This document shows positions 26,958-35,190 of a stretch of 64,000 nt of DNA, piece after piece. Origin of the DNA: Hyphomicrobiales bacterium (GTDB lineage Bacteria > Pseudomonadota > Alphaproteobacteria > Rhizobiales > Rhizobiaceae); assembly GCA_900472485.1 (NCBI GenBank), contig UCII01000001.1:590105-654104 (forward strand). Reading direction: 5' to 3'. The notes beneath the pieces were generated by a model that was not told the origin of the DNA, made no database searches, and worked only from the letters and a program-made list of their open reading frames with translations. Positions within the stretch are counted from its first letter, which is position 1; each line of letters starts with the position of its first letter. A program made the position numbers and the translations under genes.

Positions 26958-27997
26958 TCCGGATGTTTCTCCGTGACGAAAGCCAGGCTCAACAGCTGCA
27001 AGGTGGCCGGATAGTAAAGCGATGGGGCGAACTGCCGAACCGAAGCAGGCAGTTTCGCTCCGCTCACCACACACGCCACAACATCGTTAACAATTCTATA
27101 ACCCGGATCTGGGAGCAGGTCCTTGGGTTTACCCGTCGTCAGATCGATCGTTGCAGGCTCATCCTCCTCGACGGTCATGCCCTGCTGCAGACGCGAAAGC
27201 AGCGCCTTGTCGCCGATGCCTGCGCGCGCCAGGTAAAGCGGGATTCTGACGCTATTATAACCGAATTCCGCCTCGAAGCCGCCTGCGGGTTCCGGCTTCG
27301 CTTTGAGGCTGACCCAATCGGCGGGAAGCTTGCGCGGACCGAATTGTAGGGCGCGCAGCAGGGCAAGGCCGTCGTCGCTGAGCTTATGCCAGCGATCGGA
27401 AGGCACCAGAAGTGCCATGACGGGAATCGCCTCGAAGACCCAATAGGAGGGATTGATAACTGGTCCATCCTTGCGCCCGGGCGGCTGATAGCCCTCGACG
27501 CCAGGAATGAGCAGTGTCCGCCCTGCGGAACTGATGACGACATGGGACAGGATCGACTTAGCCATGCTCGCAGCCGCCCGCAAATAATCCTTATTGTTCC
27601 AGGCTGATCCTGCCAGGGCAAGCGCGTAGGCAATCAACAGATCGCCGTCGGACGCATTGTTCGTGTCCGTCACATGCGGGGTAACGGCCGGATCCCATTT
27701 CCAGACGGCAAGGCCATCGTCGCGCAACAGCAGTTCCGTGCGGGTGAAATACCAGATCTGTTCGAAATCGGCCGGATTATTGGCGAGGTAGGCAAGCAGC
27801 ATACCATAGCCTTGCCCCTCGCTGTGACTGATGCCGCCATTGCCGTTATCGATGATGCGCCCGTTCACATCGAGAAATTTCGCTTTGTACGCGGTCCAGG
27901 TCTGCGGATCGACCGCCGCGCGTTGAGCGGTAGCCGGCGGCGCTGCCGCCAGGATGGCAGCACTGCAGACCGCAAGGACAAGGCGCCGAAGTTTCAT
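26948..27997 (-). CDS. bcsZ: Endoglucanase, GH8 (cellulose synthase-associated BcsZ/CelC)
   Basis: Periplasmic endo-beta-1,4-glucanase of 349 residues required with cellulose synthesis. Signal peptide is residues 1-25 (MKLRRLVLAVCSAAILAAAP, cleavage near ATAQ). GH8 catalytic features: the acid glutamate in NGGISHSEGQGYGMLLAYLA and the aspartate in the family signature ASDGDLLIAYALALAGSAW. Substrate-cleft tryptophans WKWDPAVTP and the YWVFEAIPVMALL segment are also seen. The start ATG overlaps the bcsB stop as ATGA, which rules out the longer frame to 28102. In rhizobia this enzyme (CelC) trims cellulose during attachment to roots; here the role follows from the operon. Confidence 0.92.
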   Translation of the reverse strand: MKLRRLVLAVCSAAILAAAPPATAQRAAVDPQTWTAYKAKFLDVNGRIIDNGNGGISHSEGQGYGMLLAYLANNPADFEQIWYFTRTELLLRDDGLAVWKWDPAVTPHVTDTNNASDGDLLIAYALALAGSAWNNKDYLRAAASMAKSILSHVVISSAGRTLLIPGVEGYQPPGRKDGPVINPSYWVFEAIPVMALLVPSDRWHKLSDDGLALLRALQFGPRKLPADWVSLKAKPEPAGGFEAEFGYNSVRIPLYLARAGIGDKALLSRLQQGMTVEEDEPATIDLTTGKPKDLLPDPGYRIVNDVVACVVSGAKLPASVRQFAPSLYYPATLQLLSLAFVTEKHPECL

Positions 27998-30504
27998 TCG
28001 CGCCTGCCGATCTTGGAAAGAACGCTTGCCGTGCTCACGCCAAGCAGGAACGAACCGACCACGAACAGGAAGGCGTAGGACAGTATGTTGCTGGAAAGCC
28101 AATTTGCGGCGATCAGCCGATAATTCGTCAATGACCAGGGTTGGGAGACGACAAAGGTGAATCGGCTCACGGGCACCGTATCGATCTTCCCCGTCTTGCC
28201 GGAATAGACCGTGATGCGGCCGCCGATCTGCGACCAGGTATTTTGCGCGGTCATTGCCTCGGCGCCGGCGCGCAGGTCTCCGGCACTTGGCGCGGTGACA
28301 ACGGTCCAGGTTGCGTCGTTGGTCGGATTTGCTTCCTGGGCGATCAGGAAGCTATTGGCATTCGATGGGGTGAACACCTGCTCCGAACTGGGGATGAAGC
28401 GAAGCGAGCTCAAGGTGATATCGAAATTGCGGTGCATCCATTGCTGGAAGCTCTGTATCTGTCCCTGCAGCAATCCGCCGCTGATGCGGGAGCGCCAATC
28501 GGCAATGGTCACGGAAGCCTCCGGTATGCCGCCTTGGCCAGGGGCGGGCGGGCGCCAGGCCACCTGGCTCGAGGCGGAGATGTTCATTTGTGTAAGGATC
28601 GTCGACGGCAGCTGCGAGACGGAACCAATGAACAGCGCATGGCGGTTCCCGACCGTACTCGGCGAGGCGGTGGGTTCGAGCGCGATAGGGTGGCCGGCGA
28701 CAAGTGCCATCTGGCCGAGGAGCGTCGCGGTCGCCGACAGCGTGTCCGTGTCTGCCCGATCGATGAAGAGTGCGGTCGGCTCGGTTTGGCGATTGTAGGG
28801 ATAGCCAGTGCCGGCAAGGGCTGCGAGGTTGGGCCGCTGTGCGATCCTGGCAAAATCCGGAACGGTGAACTGGCTGGTATCGAACAATGCAAAGCGGGGT
28901 GTCGTACTTGAGGTCGCTGCCGGCGCGCAGGCAGTGTCTTCTTCTGCCAGCAACATGGCTTCCAGCGTGATCGTGTTCAGACCCGGCTTGAAATGCCGCA
29001 TGGTGATGCGGATGGGCAATTGCCGGAAGATGCCGCCGCCGGTCACCGTGATCGGCTTGGTCGTGGCGATACTGCCGTTGACATAGACGTCGACGTGACT
29101 GCCCGGCTTTACATCCTTGGCATAGGCCGCATCAAGCAGGATGGTGGCCTCGCCATAGGCATTGGCATAGAAATCGGACGGGATTGCCACGTTGAAGCTT
29201 GTATGGAAACGCCGCCCGGAAAATTCCGTCGTCCTGACGCCCAGCTGTTCGAAAGAAAGGCTGGTGCCTGAGTAGATAAGCGGGGCGTCGGGTGCGGACC
29301 ATCGTTGCGTTACCAGCAGATCGCGGCGGGTATCGGGGTCGCGGTCGGTCGGCGAAACAACCATGTCGATCGCAGATGCGATCGCCTGCCAGGACGGGCC
29401 GCTGATGAGGAGAAGCTGCTGACCGCTGTGTGGGTCCGTCGCAAACGTCGCCAAGGCTCCATTTTGCGCAGCGGTCGGAACGGTAAAAACGGGCTGCAGT
29501 TCCGCTGGCGTGCCGACGACGATGGTCATTTTGCCGGAGCCAGATGTGGGTAGGGCATCCGTGTCGAACGAAAAGGTTTCGTTCGGCATTCCGCTCAAAA
29601 GCGCTAGTCCCTGCGCGAGACGCAGGATCGGTTTGGTGGTTCCCGGTTGAGCCAATGCCGGCACGACAAGATTGAACTGTGTCTTGCCGGTGCCATCGAC
29701 ACCGATCGCGCGAATGGCGTCGGTGGTGGAGAGTTTCTCCGCTTCGCGACTGGCGAAGCTGAGATAAGTTCTTGCGGGGTCGATATCGGACCAGAGCTCG
29801 TAGGTCGACGGGATGTCGCAGTCGACACGGTGGCGCTGCGTCGCCTCGAAGGTCAATAGATTGGCGCCGGGCTGCAGCAGCCCGCGCGGAATATCGAAGC
29901 TGATATCCGACTCGTTGTCCGAGGAGCCGATCTGCTGCTGATGGACGGCACGGTCGTTCACGAGGACCGTAAGCTGCGATGCCTCGGGGGCAACGACCAC
30001 TGCGTTCTGGTAGGCAAAGGTAAGTTTCGCGGGCGCCGCCGCCTGCTCCGGCGTCAGATAGATAGACCAGGACTTGCGATCGGCTTCCCCCTCCAATCGC
30101 AGCTTCGCGTAGGGAACGACATAGCGGCGGAATGCCGATGGGTCGGTGCTGGCGGTTGTCTGTTTCGCCTTCGGCGCCACTTGCGGCGTCGTCTGGGCGG
30201 GGACGACTGGGGGTGAGACCTGCGGCGCTGCCGTTTGCGGAGTAACGGCCGGCGACGTCATGATCAAAGGCGGAGCAGCTTGAGGCGTGACGGTTTGTGG
30301 TGCAACGGTCTGAGGAACCGTGACCGCAGGCAGCGCTGGCTTCGGCGGTTCTGTCTGCGGCACGGCAGTTTGCGGAGTTATGATCTGAGGCGCCGTCGGC
30401 GCTTCGCCCTTCGGCCGCTCGCCGGACATGTCGAAAGGCGTCGTCTGTGCCTGTGCCGTAACGGCGACAAGGAGAAGCAGGAGGGCAGGGAGGGCGCGGT
30501 TCAT
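27994..30504 (-). CDS. bcsB: Cellulose synthase regulatory subunit BcsB
   Basis: Periplasmic, membrane-anchored partner of BcsA, 836 residues. Signal peptide residues 1-20 (MNRALPALLLLLVAVTAQAQ); then an unusual Pro/Gln/Thr linker (about residues 30-115) built of PQT-type repeats; then the BcsB core with alternating carbohydrate-binding and flavodoxin-like domains (RLEGEADRKSWSIYLTPEQA; RHRVDCDIPSTYELWSDID), and one C-terminal transmembrane helix (NILSYAFLFVVGSFLLGVS) that docks on the synthase. Start overlaps the bcsA stop as TGATG, so the pair is coupled. The N-terminal repeat linker is longer than in enterobacterial BcsB. Confidence 0.92.
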   Translation of the reverse strand: MNRALPALLLLLVAVTAQAQTTPFDMSGERPKGEAPTAPQIITPQTAVPQTEPPKPALPAVTVPQTVAPQTVTPQAAPPLIMTSPAVTPQTAAPQVSPPVVPAQTTPQVAPKAKQTTASTDPSAFRRYVVPYAKLRLEGEADRKSWSIYLTPEQAAAPAKLTFAYQNAVVVAPEASQLTVLVNDRAVHQQQIGSSDNESDISFDIPRGLLQPGANLLTFEATQRHRVDCDIPSTYELWSDIDPARTYLSFASREAEKLSTTDAIRAIGVDGTGKTQFNLVVPALAQPGTTKPILRLAQGLALLSGMPNETFSFDTDALPTSGSGKMTIVVGTPAELQPVFTVPTAAQNGALATFATDPHSGQQLLLISGPSWQAIASAIDMVVSPTDRDPDTRRDLLVTQRWSAPDAPLIYSGTSLSFEQLGVRTTEFSGRRFHTSFNVAIPSDFYANAYGEATILLDAAYAKDVKPGSHVDVYVNGSIATTKPITVTGGGIFRQLPIRITMRHFKPGLNTITLEAMLLAEEDTACAPAATSSTTPRFALFDTSQFTVPDFARIAQRPNLAALAGTGYPYNRQTEPTALFIDRADTDTLSATATLLGQMALVAGHPIALEPTASPSTVGNRHALFIGSVSQLPSTILTQMNISASSQVAWRPPAPGQGGIPEASVTIADWRSRISGGLLQGQIQSFQQWMHRNFDITLSSLRFIPSSEQVFTPSNANSFLIAQEANPTNDATWTVVTAPSAGDLRAGAEAMTAQNTWSQIGGRITVYSGKTGKIDTVPVSRFTFVVSQPWSLTNYRLIAANWLSSNILSYAFLFVVGSFLLGVSTASVLSKIGRRE

Positions 30505-32693
30505 CAGCTTCTCGCCTTCGCATCCTGCCGCTGCTGCGTGCGTTCCGAGCCAACACCCCTGAATAGATAGATCAGGCCGCGGCTGGTCTGATAGAGCGAC
30601 ATGCTGAGGAACCAGAAGGTTCCGCGGATGATGCCCGGATTGCGCCGCCGTGCCTGCTGGAACTTCGTCCATTGATCGGAATTGGCGAAGACGAGGTCGG
30701 CAATCAGCCGATGGTCGGCAGCACCCCTTGGAACATATTGGCAGCCGATGGCGGTAATGTCGCCCATCTGCTCGATATTGCGAACGACGACCGACAGGGT
30801 CACCATGTCGGCGCCGCTATAGGGCTGGAAGCGTATGATCGCTTCCGAGCCGACCTTGACCGGTTCCAGATCCTTGTTGAAGACGTTCAACCTGGCGCCA
30901 TGAACGGACACGTCCTCGATGGAAGCGGAGTTCCACCGGCCGTCGATCCCAAACTCGCTGCGCCGATCGACCCTGACGCGCCGCGAAGAGGCACGCTCCC
31001 CGCGTTCGGAGACGACGCCGAGCGCACAGCCGGAAAGGACGAGGTTGATGATGTTCCAGCCGCCGACGACGAGCGTGACGTCGGCCTTATAAGGCTCCGC
31101 ATAGATACGATATATGGTGACCGCCAGCGCGATGATCTGAACAGCGAAGATGACGAAGAACGGACGGCTGATTTCCGAAAGTCGGCTGACGGCGATGGAT
31201 TCGTCCTTGGCGGTGACCTTGAAGGTCGGTTTGCGGGGATTGAGCATGACCGAGACGACGGCCGGCAACAGGTGCACCGTCTGGACGTATTCGTAGAGTT
31301 CGGAAATCCATGGCCAGCGGAACGATCCATAAAGATAGTTCTGCATCATCAGGTTCACGAGCATATAGGCAAGCGTATAGGCGAGGAACTCGCTGCCCGA
31401 TGCCGTGAAGATCTCGAGATCGAAGAAGAGATAGAAGAGTGGCGCAAACAAGAAGATGACGCGCGGAAACGGAAACAACCAGAACAGCGTCGACGACATG
31501 TAGCAGAGCCGTTGCGGCAGCGTCAGGCCGCGCTTCAAGAGCGGGAAGCGGAAACGCAGGATCTGCATCATGCCCTGCGCCCAGCGGCTGCGCTGGCCGA
31601 TGAAGCTTGCGAAAGTCGCCGGCTGCAGGCCGGCAATCAGCGGCTTGTCGACATAGATGCTGTTCCAGCCGGCGCCATGCAGCGCAAGCGCGGTTTCGCA
31701 ATCTTCCGTGATGCTGATGCCGCTAAAGCCATTTTGCGATTGCAGCGCCTCGCGGCTGAGCACGGCGGCCGAACCGCAGAAGAAGGCTGCATTCCATTTG
31801 TCGAGGCCGCGCTGGATGATGCCGTAGAACATTTCGTTCTCGCTCGGCATACTGTCGAAGGTGCGCAGATTGCGCTCCAGCGGGTCCGGATTGATGAAGA
31901 AATGCGGGGTCTGAACCAGAAAGAGCTTAGGGTCATCCTCGAAGTAGCCGACCGTTTCGCGCAGGAAATCACGCGCCGGCGCATGGTCGGCATCGAAAAC
32001 GGCGATCAATTCGCCGTTTGAATGTTCGAGGCCGTTGTTGAGGTTGCCGGCCTTGGCATGCTCATTGCGATCGCGCGTCAGATATTCGACATCGAGATCG
32101 GCGCAAAGCCGCTTGAGCTCGTCATGGCGGGCGATTGCCGCCTGCGATTCCAAAATCTTCGTCGAATTGCGCTTCTGCAACGTGCCGCCATCGTCAAGCA
32201 GCCATACCCTCAGCTTGTCGGCCGGATAGTCCAACGCCTTGGCGGAGGCGAGCGTGTTGGCCAGAAGATTGGTGTCTTCATTATAGGAGGGCACGAAGAC
32301 ATCGACGCTCGGGAAGTTCTTGGTTTCGGAAGCACGCTTGGTGCGCGGCGGCAGAGGCGTGGCGACGATGAAGAGGCTGAGCATCAGCATCGCCACGTTG
32401 TACATTTCGGCGAGATAGAGCAGCAGGCCGGGAATGAAGTTTTCCGGCTGATTGACGGGCGGCAGCGTATAGGACGTGCGCCAATAGACATAACGCAGCA
32501 CGATGGCGGTTCCGAAGGCGAGGGCCACCAGCCGCCAGGTTCCCTGACGCTTGAGGATTTTGATGATCGCCATCAGGGTGACGACTACCGTGCTGGCAAT
32601 CAGCTGCGTTTGAAGGTTGACCGGCAAGGTGATCAGCACGATCCCGCATAGCGCTATCACGGCCCATATCAAGATGCTGCGTGCAGTCTGCAT
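30504..32693 (-). CDS. bcsA: Cellulose synthase catalytic subunit BcsA
   Basis: Processive GT2 synthase, 729 residues, polymerising UDP-glucose into cellulose and threading it through its own membrane channel. GT2 landmarks in order: VFVPSYNED, LLDDGG, AVFDADHAP, ITEDCETALALHGAGW and the Q-x-x-R-W motif GQRSRWAQGM. Four N-terminal and four or more C-terminal membrane spans surround the catalytic domain. The C-terminal PilZ domain has RRVRVDRR and DVSVHGARL, the arginine pair and D-x-S-x-x-G that bind cyclic di-GMP, so activity should need that messenger. ATG 32693 is chosen because AAGGGA lies five bases upstream; an in-frame ATG at 32726 lacks this. Confidence 0.96.
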   Translation of the reverse strand: MQTARSILIWAVIALCGIVLITLPVNLQTQLIASTVVVTLMAIIKILKRQGTWRLVALAFGTAIVLRYVYWRTSYTLPPVNQPENFIPGLLLYLAEMYNVAMLMLSLFIVATPLPPRTKRASETKNFPSVDVFVPSYNEDTNLLANTLASAKALDYPADKLRVWLLDDGGTLQKRNSTKILESQAAIARHDELKRLCADLDVEYLTRDRNEHAKAGNLNNGLEHSNGELIAVFDADHAPARDFLRETVGYFEDDPKLFLVQTPHFFINPDPLERNLRTFDSMPSENEMFYGIIQRGLDKWNAAFFCGSAAVLSREALQSQNGFSGISITEDCETALALHGAGWNSIYVDKPLIAGLQPATFASFIGQRSRWAQGMMQILRFRFPLLKRGLTLPQRLCYMSSTLFWLFPFPRVIFLFAPLFYLFFDLEIFTASGSEFLAYTLAYMLVNLMMQNYLYGSFRWPWISELYEYVQTVHLLPAVVSVMLNPRKPTFKVTAKDESIAVSRLSEISRPFFVIFAVQIIALAVTIYRIYAEPYKADVTLVVGGWNIINLVLSGCALGVVSERGERASSRRVRVDRRSEFGIDGRWNSASIEDVSVHGARLNVFNKDLEPVKVGSEAIIRFQPYSGADMVTLSVVVRNIEQMGDITAIGCQYVPRGAADHRLIADLVFANSDQWTKFQQARRRNPGIIRGTFWFLSMSLYQTSRGLIYLFRGVGSERTQQRQDAKARS

Positions 32694-32753
32694 CGGTGTC
32701 CCTTCAAAGGTATTGCCAGACGCCATCCTGGCGCCCCCAAGCAGCGCCGCCTG

Positions 32754-33737
32754 CTAGCGGCACGCCTGAGATATGCCAGTTGCCCCGTTACAGTCCGGTA
32801 AAGGCACGACGATATTGCTTGCAGTATTTGCAGGTGGCGGCGCAGCCATCGAGCTTGCACCACCTGTACCATTCGTCTGCGGTTGATCGGTCTGCCCATC
32901 CGGCAGCGGTACGCGCGGGCCGATCATCGGCGGCAGAGCTGGCGCCGCCTGTGGCTGGGGCTGTATCATGACCGGTCGGCGCACGACCGTAGGGCGCGGT
33001 GCGACGGGGCGGTTCTGATAACCGATGCTGATGGGTGCGGTACGATAAGGGCTGGCGTCTGGATAGACCGGTTCGCCGGGCTTACCGAGGACGGCATCCG
33101 CGCCGCGCGGCGCGCCAAAAGGGTTGAGTGCGGCGCCGGCAAAATGGCCGGCAATCGTATAGCCATAGACCGTGCTCAACAGCTGGCGCTCGCTCGCGTG
33201 AGCGTCACAGAGCCGGATGCGCACCTGTACCATGCCGAAATTGCGCTGCTCCTGGGTTGGCGCAAAGCCGGCCTTCACCTGCTGCCAGGCGTAAAGACAT
33301 GTATCGCCGGCCCGGCTCTGGCCCGAGGCATAGCCGAACGGGCCGTAATTGTTCTGGACGAAGGTTGCCGAGCGTGCGAGCCGAACGCCGGGTACTGCGG
33401 TCGCCATTTCGCGAGCGATCACACGGTCGCTGATCGTATCGAACGGCCGACTTCCGAGTCCGGGATTGGAACCCGTTAGTCCAAGAAACTGAACCTTGAG
33501 GAAGTTTTGGCCTGAGACGGAAGACGAGGTGGAAAGCGCGATCGTCTGCTCGACATCCTTGGCATGCCTGCGCTCGACCACGTTTATGATCGCCGGTCCG
33601 CCGGGTGGCGGAAAAGCCAGCGCCTTGTCGTTTGTGACCGTTTCCACGCCGATCGATTGGCGAACCTGGCCGGTTGTGGAGCAACCAGCGCCCATGCAGG
33701 CCAGTATCATCAACGCTATCGTCTTTGAAAAATGCAT
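32754..33737 (-). CDS. bcsN: Cellulose biosynthesis protein BcsN
   Basis: Secreted protein of 327 residues at the head of the cellulose operon, where alphaproteobacterial bcs operons carry bcsN. The N-terminus MHFSKTIALMILACMGAGC has two cysteines at lipobox-like positions, so it is probably a lipoprotein. The central part (NVVERRHAKDVEQTIALS; GRPFDTISDR-type segment; RAGDTCLYAWQQV; VRIRLCDAHASE) contains conserved cysteines; the C-terminal third is Pro/Ala/Gln-rich and looks disordered. Molecular role is not established, but bcsN is linked to cellulose synthesis by conserved position. The gap to bcsA is 60 bp. Confidence 0.8.
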   Translation of the reverse strand: MHFSKTIALMILACMGAGCSTTGQVRQSIGVETVTNDKALAFPPPGGPAIINVVERRHAKDVEQTIALSTSSSVSGQNFLKVQFLGLTGSNPGLGSRPFDTISDRVIAREMATAVPGVRLARSATFVQNNYGPFGYASGQSRAGDTCLYAWQQVKAGFAPTQEQRNFGMVQVRIRLCDAHASERQLLSTVYGYTIAGHFAGAALNPFGAPRGADAVLGKPGEPVYPDASPYRTAPISIGYQNRPVAPRPTVVRRPVMIQPQPQAAPALPPMIGPRVPLPDGQTDQPQTNGTGGASSMAAPPPANTASNIVVPLPDCNGATGISQACR

Positions 33738-33818
33738 CTCTTAGATCGCGGCAATCCTGTGTGGTCACATTCATCGGCAAATTGCGCGACGATCGTTGGA
33801 ATCAAGTCCTTGTATTCA

Positions 33819-33847
33819 CTATAGCAAATAAAGGTGGTTATGGTTAA
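33819..33847 (-). promoter_or_regulatory. Predicted promoter of the cellulose operon
   Basis: On the minus strand: TTAACC (33842-33847), a 17-base spacer, and CTATAG (33819-33824), close to the alphaproteobacterial TTGAC-N17-CTATAT pattern. The -35 lies inside GGTTAACC and among three copies of TGGTTA (33835, 33841, 33852), a possible regulator site. The untranslated leader would be about 75 bases. Confidence 0.5.
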
Positions 33848-33985
33848 CCGATGGTTAATTTTGGCCGATTGTGGTGCCGTAAGAGGCCAGAAATGCACAT
33901 AGAATACGCCCCTCGCGCTGAATGCACGAAAGGCGATGCCTAATCGGAGATTAAGCTGCAACTTTAGGCCGCAAGCCTATGAATA

Positions 33986-34894
33986 TCAGATCGATTTCTT
34001 TCTTCGAAATGCGATCTGGACGGCCCGGTTCAGCGCGACCGGGAGGACCGACATGTGATTCTCTCCGGCATATTCCTCAAAGGTGATTGTTCCTGTGGAT
34101 GACGCCAGTTTGGCCCATCTTTCCGCCATGTCGCGGGCGAGTTCTATCGTGCGTGTTTCCTTTGCCCGTTCCTGTCGTTTTTGCTCTTCGGGGGTGCCTT
34201 TATGGAAGGGCGCGAGGATTTCGCCTTCATACTGGCCGGCGGAAAGATGCAGTTCCGTATCGAGCGGCTCTTTGTGTCTGTCGAGGAATTCTCTCTCCAT
34301 CGAAAGAATAGCGGCATCTTCCCAGTAGATTGCCGGGCTTGCTGAAATCCAGCGGCTGAAGGCATCGGGCTTGTAAAACAGGGCGTACAGCGTGAACAGG
34401 CCGCCGAACGAGTGGCCGAAAAGCGTCTGGCGTGAGCGGTCGACCGGGACCTGCCGCCCTATCCACGGCTTGAGCTCGTTTTCGATGAGCGCCAGAAAAC
34501 GTTCGCCGCCGCCGGTCTTCACATCCGGCGTATCGGGGAAAAATGGCGGATAGACGCGCCCGGGCGGTGGGCTCAAATCCCATGAGCGGCGGAGCGGGTC
34601 ATATGGCTCGTCCGTGGGATAGCCGATGGCAACAATGACCCCTTCCGCGACATCGGTCCCGTTCGGATAGCTCGCCTGTACTTTCAGCGCGTCGACGGCG
34701 GTCGCAAAACAGGCGTTTCCGTCGGTCAGGTATAGGATCGGCCAACCCTCCGCCGGTGCCGGTTTGTCCGGGCGATAAAGAAAGATCCTGTGCGGATGAT
34801 CGGCATTGTCAAACTTCAGGTCAATGAATGTGCAGCCGGGAAGGGTGGCCGGCGCCAGAATGGAAGCGGCATTGTGTGATGATGTATGAGACAT
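33986..34894 (-). CDS. Putative siderophore esterase (IroE/Fes-like alpha/beta hydrolase)
   Basis: Esterase-D family hydrolase of 302 residues. The nucleophile elbow is FGHSFGGLF (about residue 165); NPxxxYLTDGNACF and the C-terminal YAGENHMSVLP, which holds the catalytic histidine, fit the IroE/BesA branch that cuts ester bonds of internalised ferri-siderophores. No signal peptide, so cytoplasmic or loosely periplasmic. It is divergent from the TonB receptor gene across a 296-bp gap that contains an iron operator. Cyclic trihydroxamates of the vicibactin class are joined by esters, so this enzyme could release iron by opening the ring; that is inference from family and position. Confidence 0.8.
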   Translation of the reverse strand: MSHTSSHNAASILAPATLPGCTFIDLKFDNADHPHRIFLYRPDKPAPAEGWPILYLTDGNACFATAVDALKVQASYPNGTDVAEGVIVAIGYPTDEPYDPLRRSWDLSPPPGRVYPPFFPDTPDVKTGGGERFLALIENELKPWIGRQVPVDRSRQTLFGHSFGGLFTLYALFYKPDAFSRWISASPAIYWEDAAILSMEREFLDRHKEPLDTELHLSAGQYEGEILAPFHKGTPEEQKRQERAKETRTIELARDMAERWAKLASSTGTITFEEYAGENHMSVLPVALNRAVQIAFRRKKSI

Positions 34895-35099
34895 GGCCTC
34901 TCCGGCTGACCGATTATGGGGCGCTGGAACAACACGCCGATATTTGCAGAAAGATGATGAAAACTCTCATATTATTGGTGGCGCCATCTGGCAAGCGGGC
35001 CAAAAGCTTTGCTAAGCGTAATTTCGGGTGTCTTCCGCAATCCGGTTTTCGGCCACCGGGGCCATTCTGCAACATGAGAGTGGAAACGAATAAAAAATA

Positions 35100-35114
35100 T
35101 GACTCTTGTACTCA
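35100..35114. promoter_or_regulatory. Iron-responsive operator (RirA-type) before the receptor gene
   Basis: TGA-CTCTTGTAC-TCA fits the TGA-N9-TCA iron-responsive operator known in Rhizobium, and a second exact match lies before the sigma-factor gene. It lies 77 bp upstream of the receptor ATG, just upstream of a -35-like TTGACG (35122-35127; possible -10 CTAATT at 35145). RirA would repress when iron is plentiful. Confidence 0.65.
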
Positions 35115-35190
35115 TGTATTCTTGACGCCGGCTGCGCCTGCGAACTAATTTGCGCCATCTTTTTCCGAAACGGGCAGGCGCGAAGGGCTT

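Noticed and set aside
29132..30556. 474-codon frame within bcsB in another frame of the same strand
   Set aside because: Arg/Cys-rich out-of-frame reading; bcsB start and stop overlaps fix the true frame.
30672..32021. 449-codon frame opposite bcsA
   Set aside because: Antisense shadow of a fully supported synthase gene.
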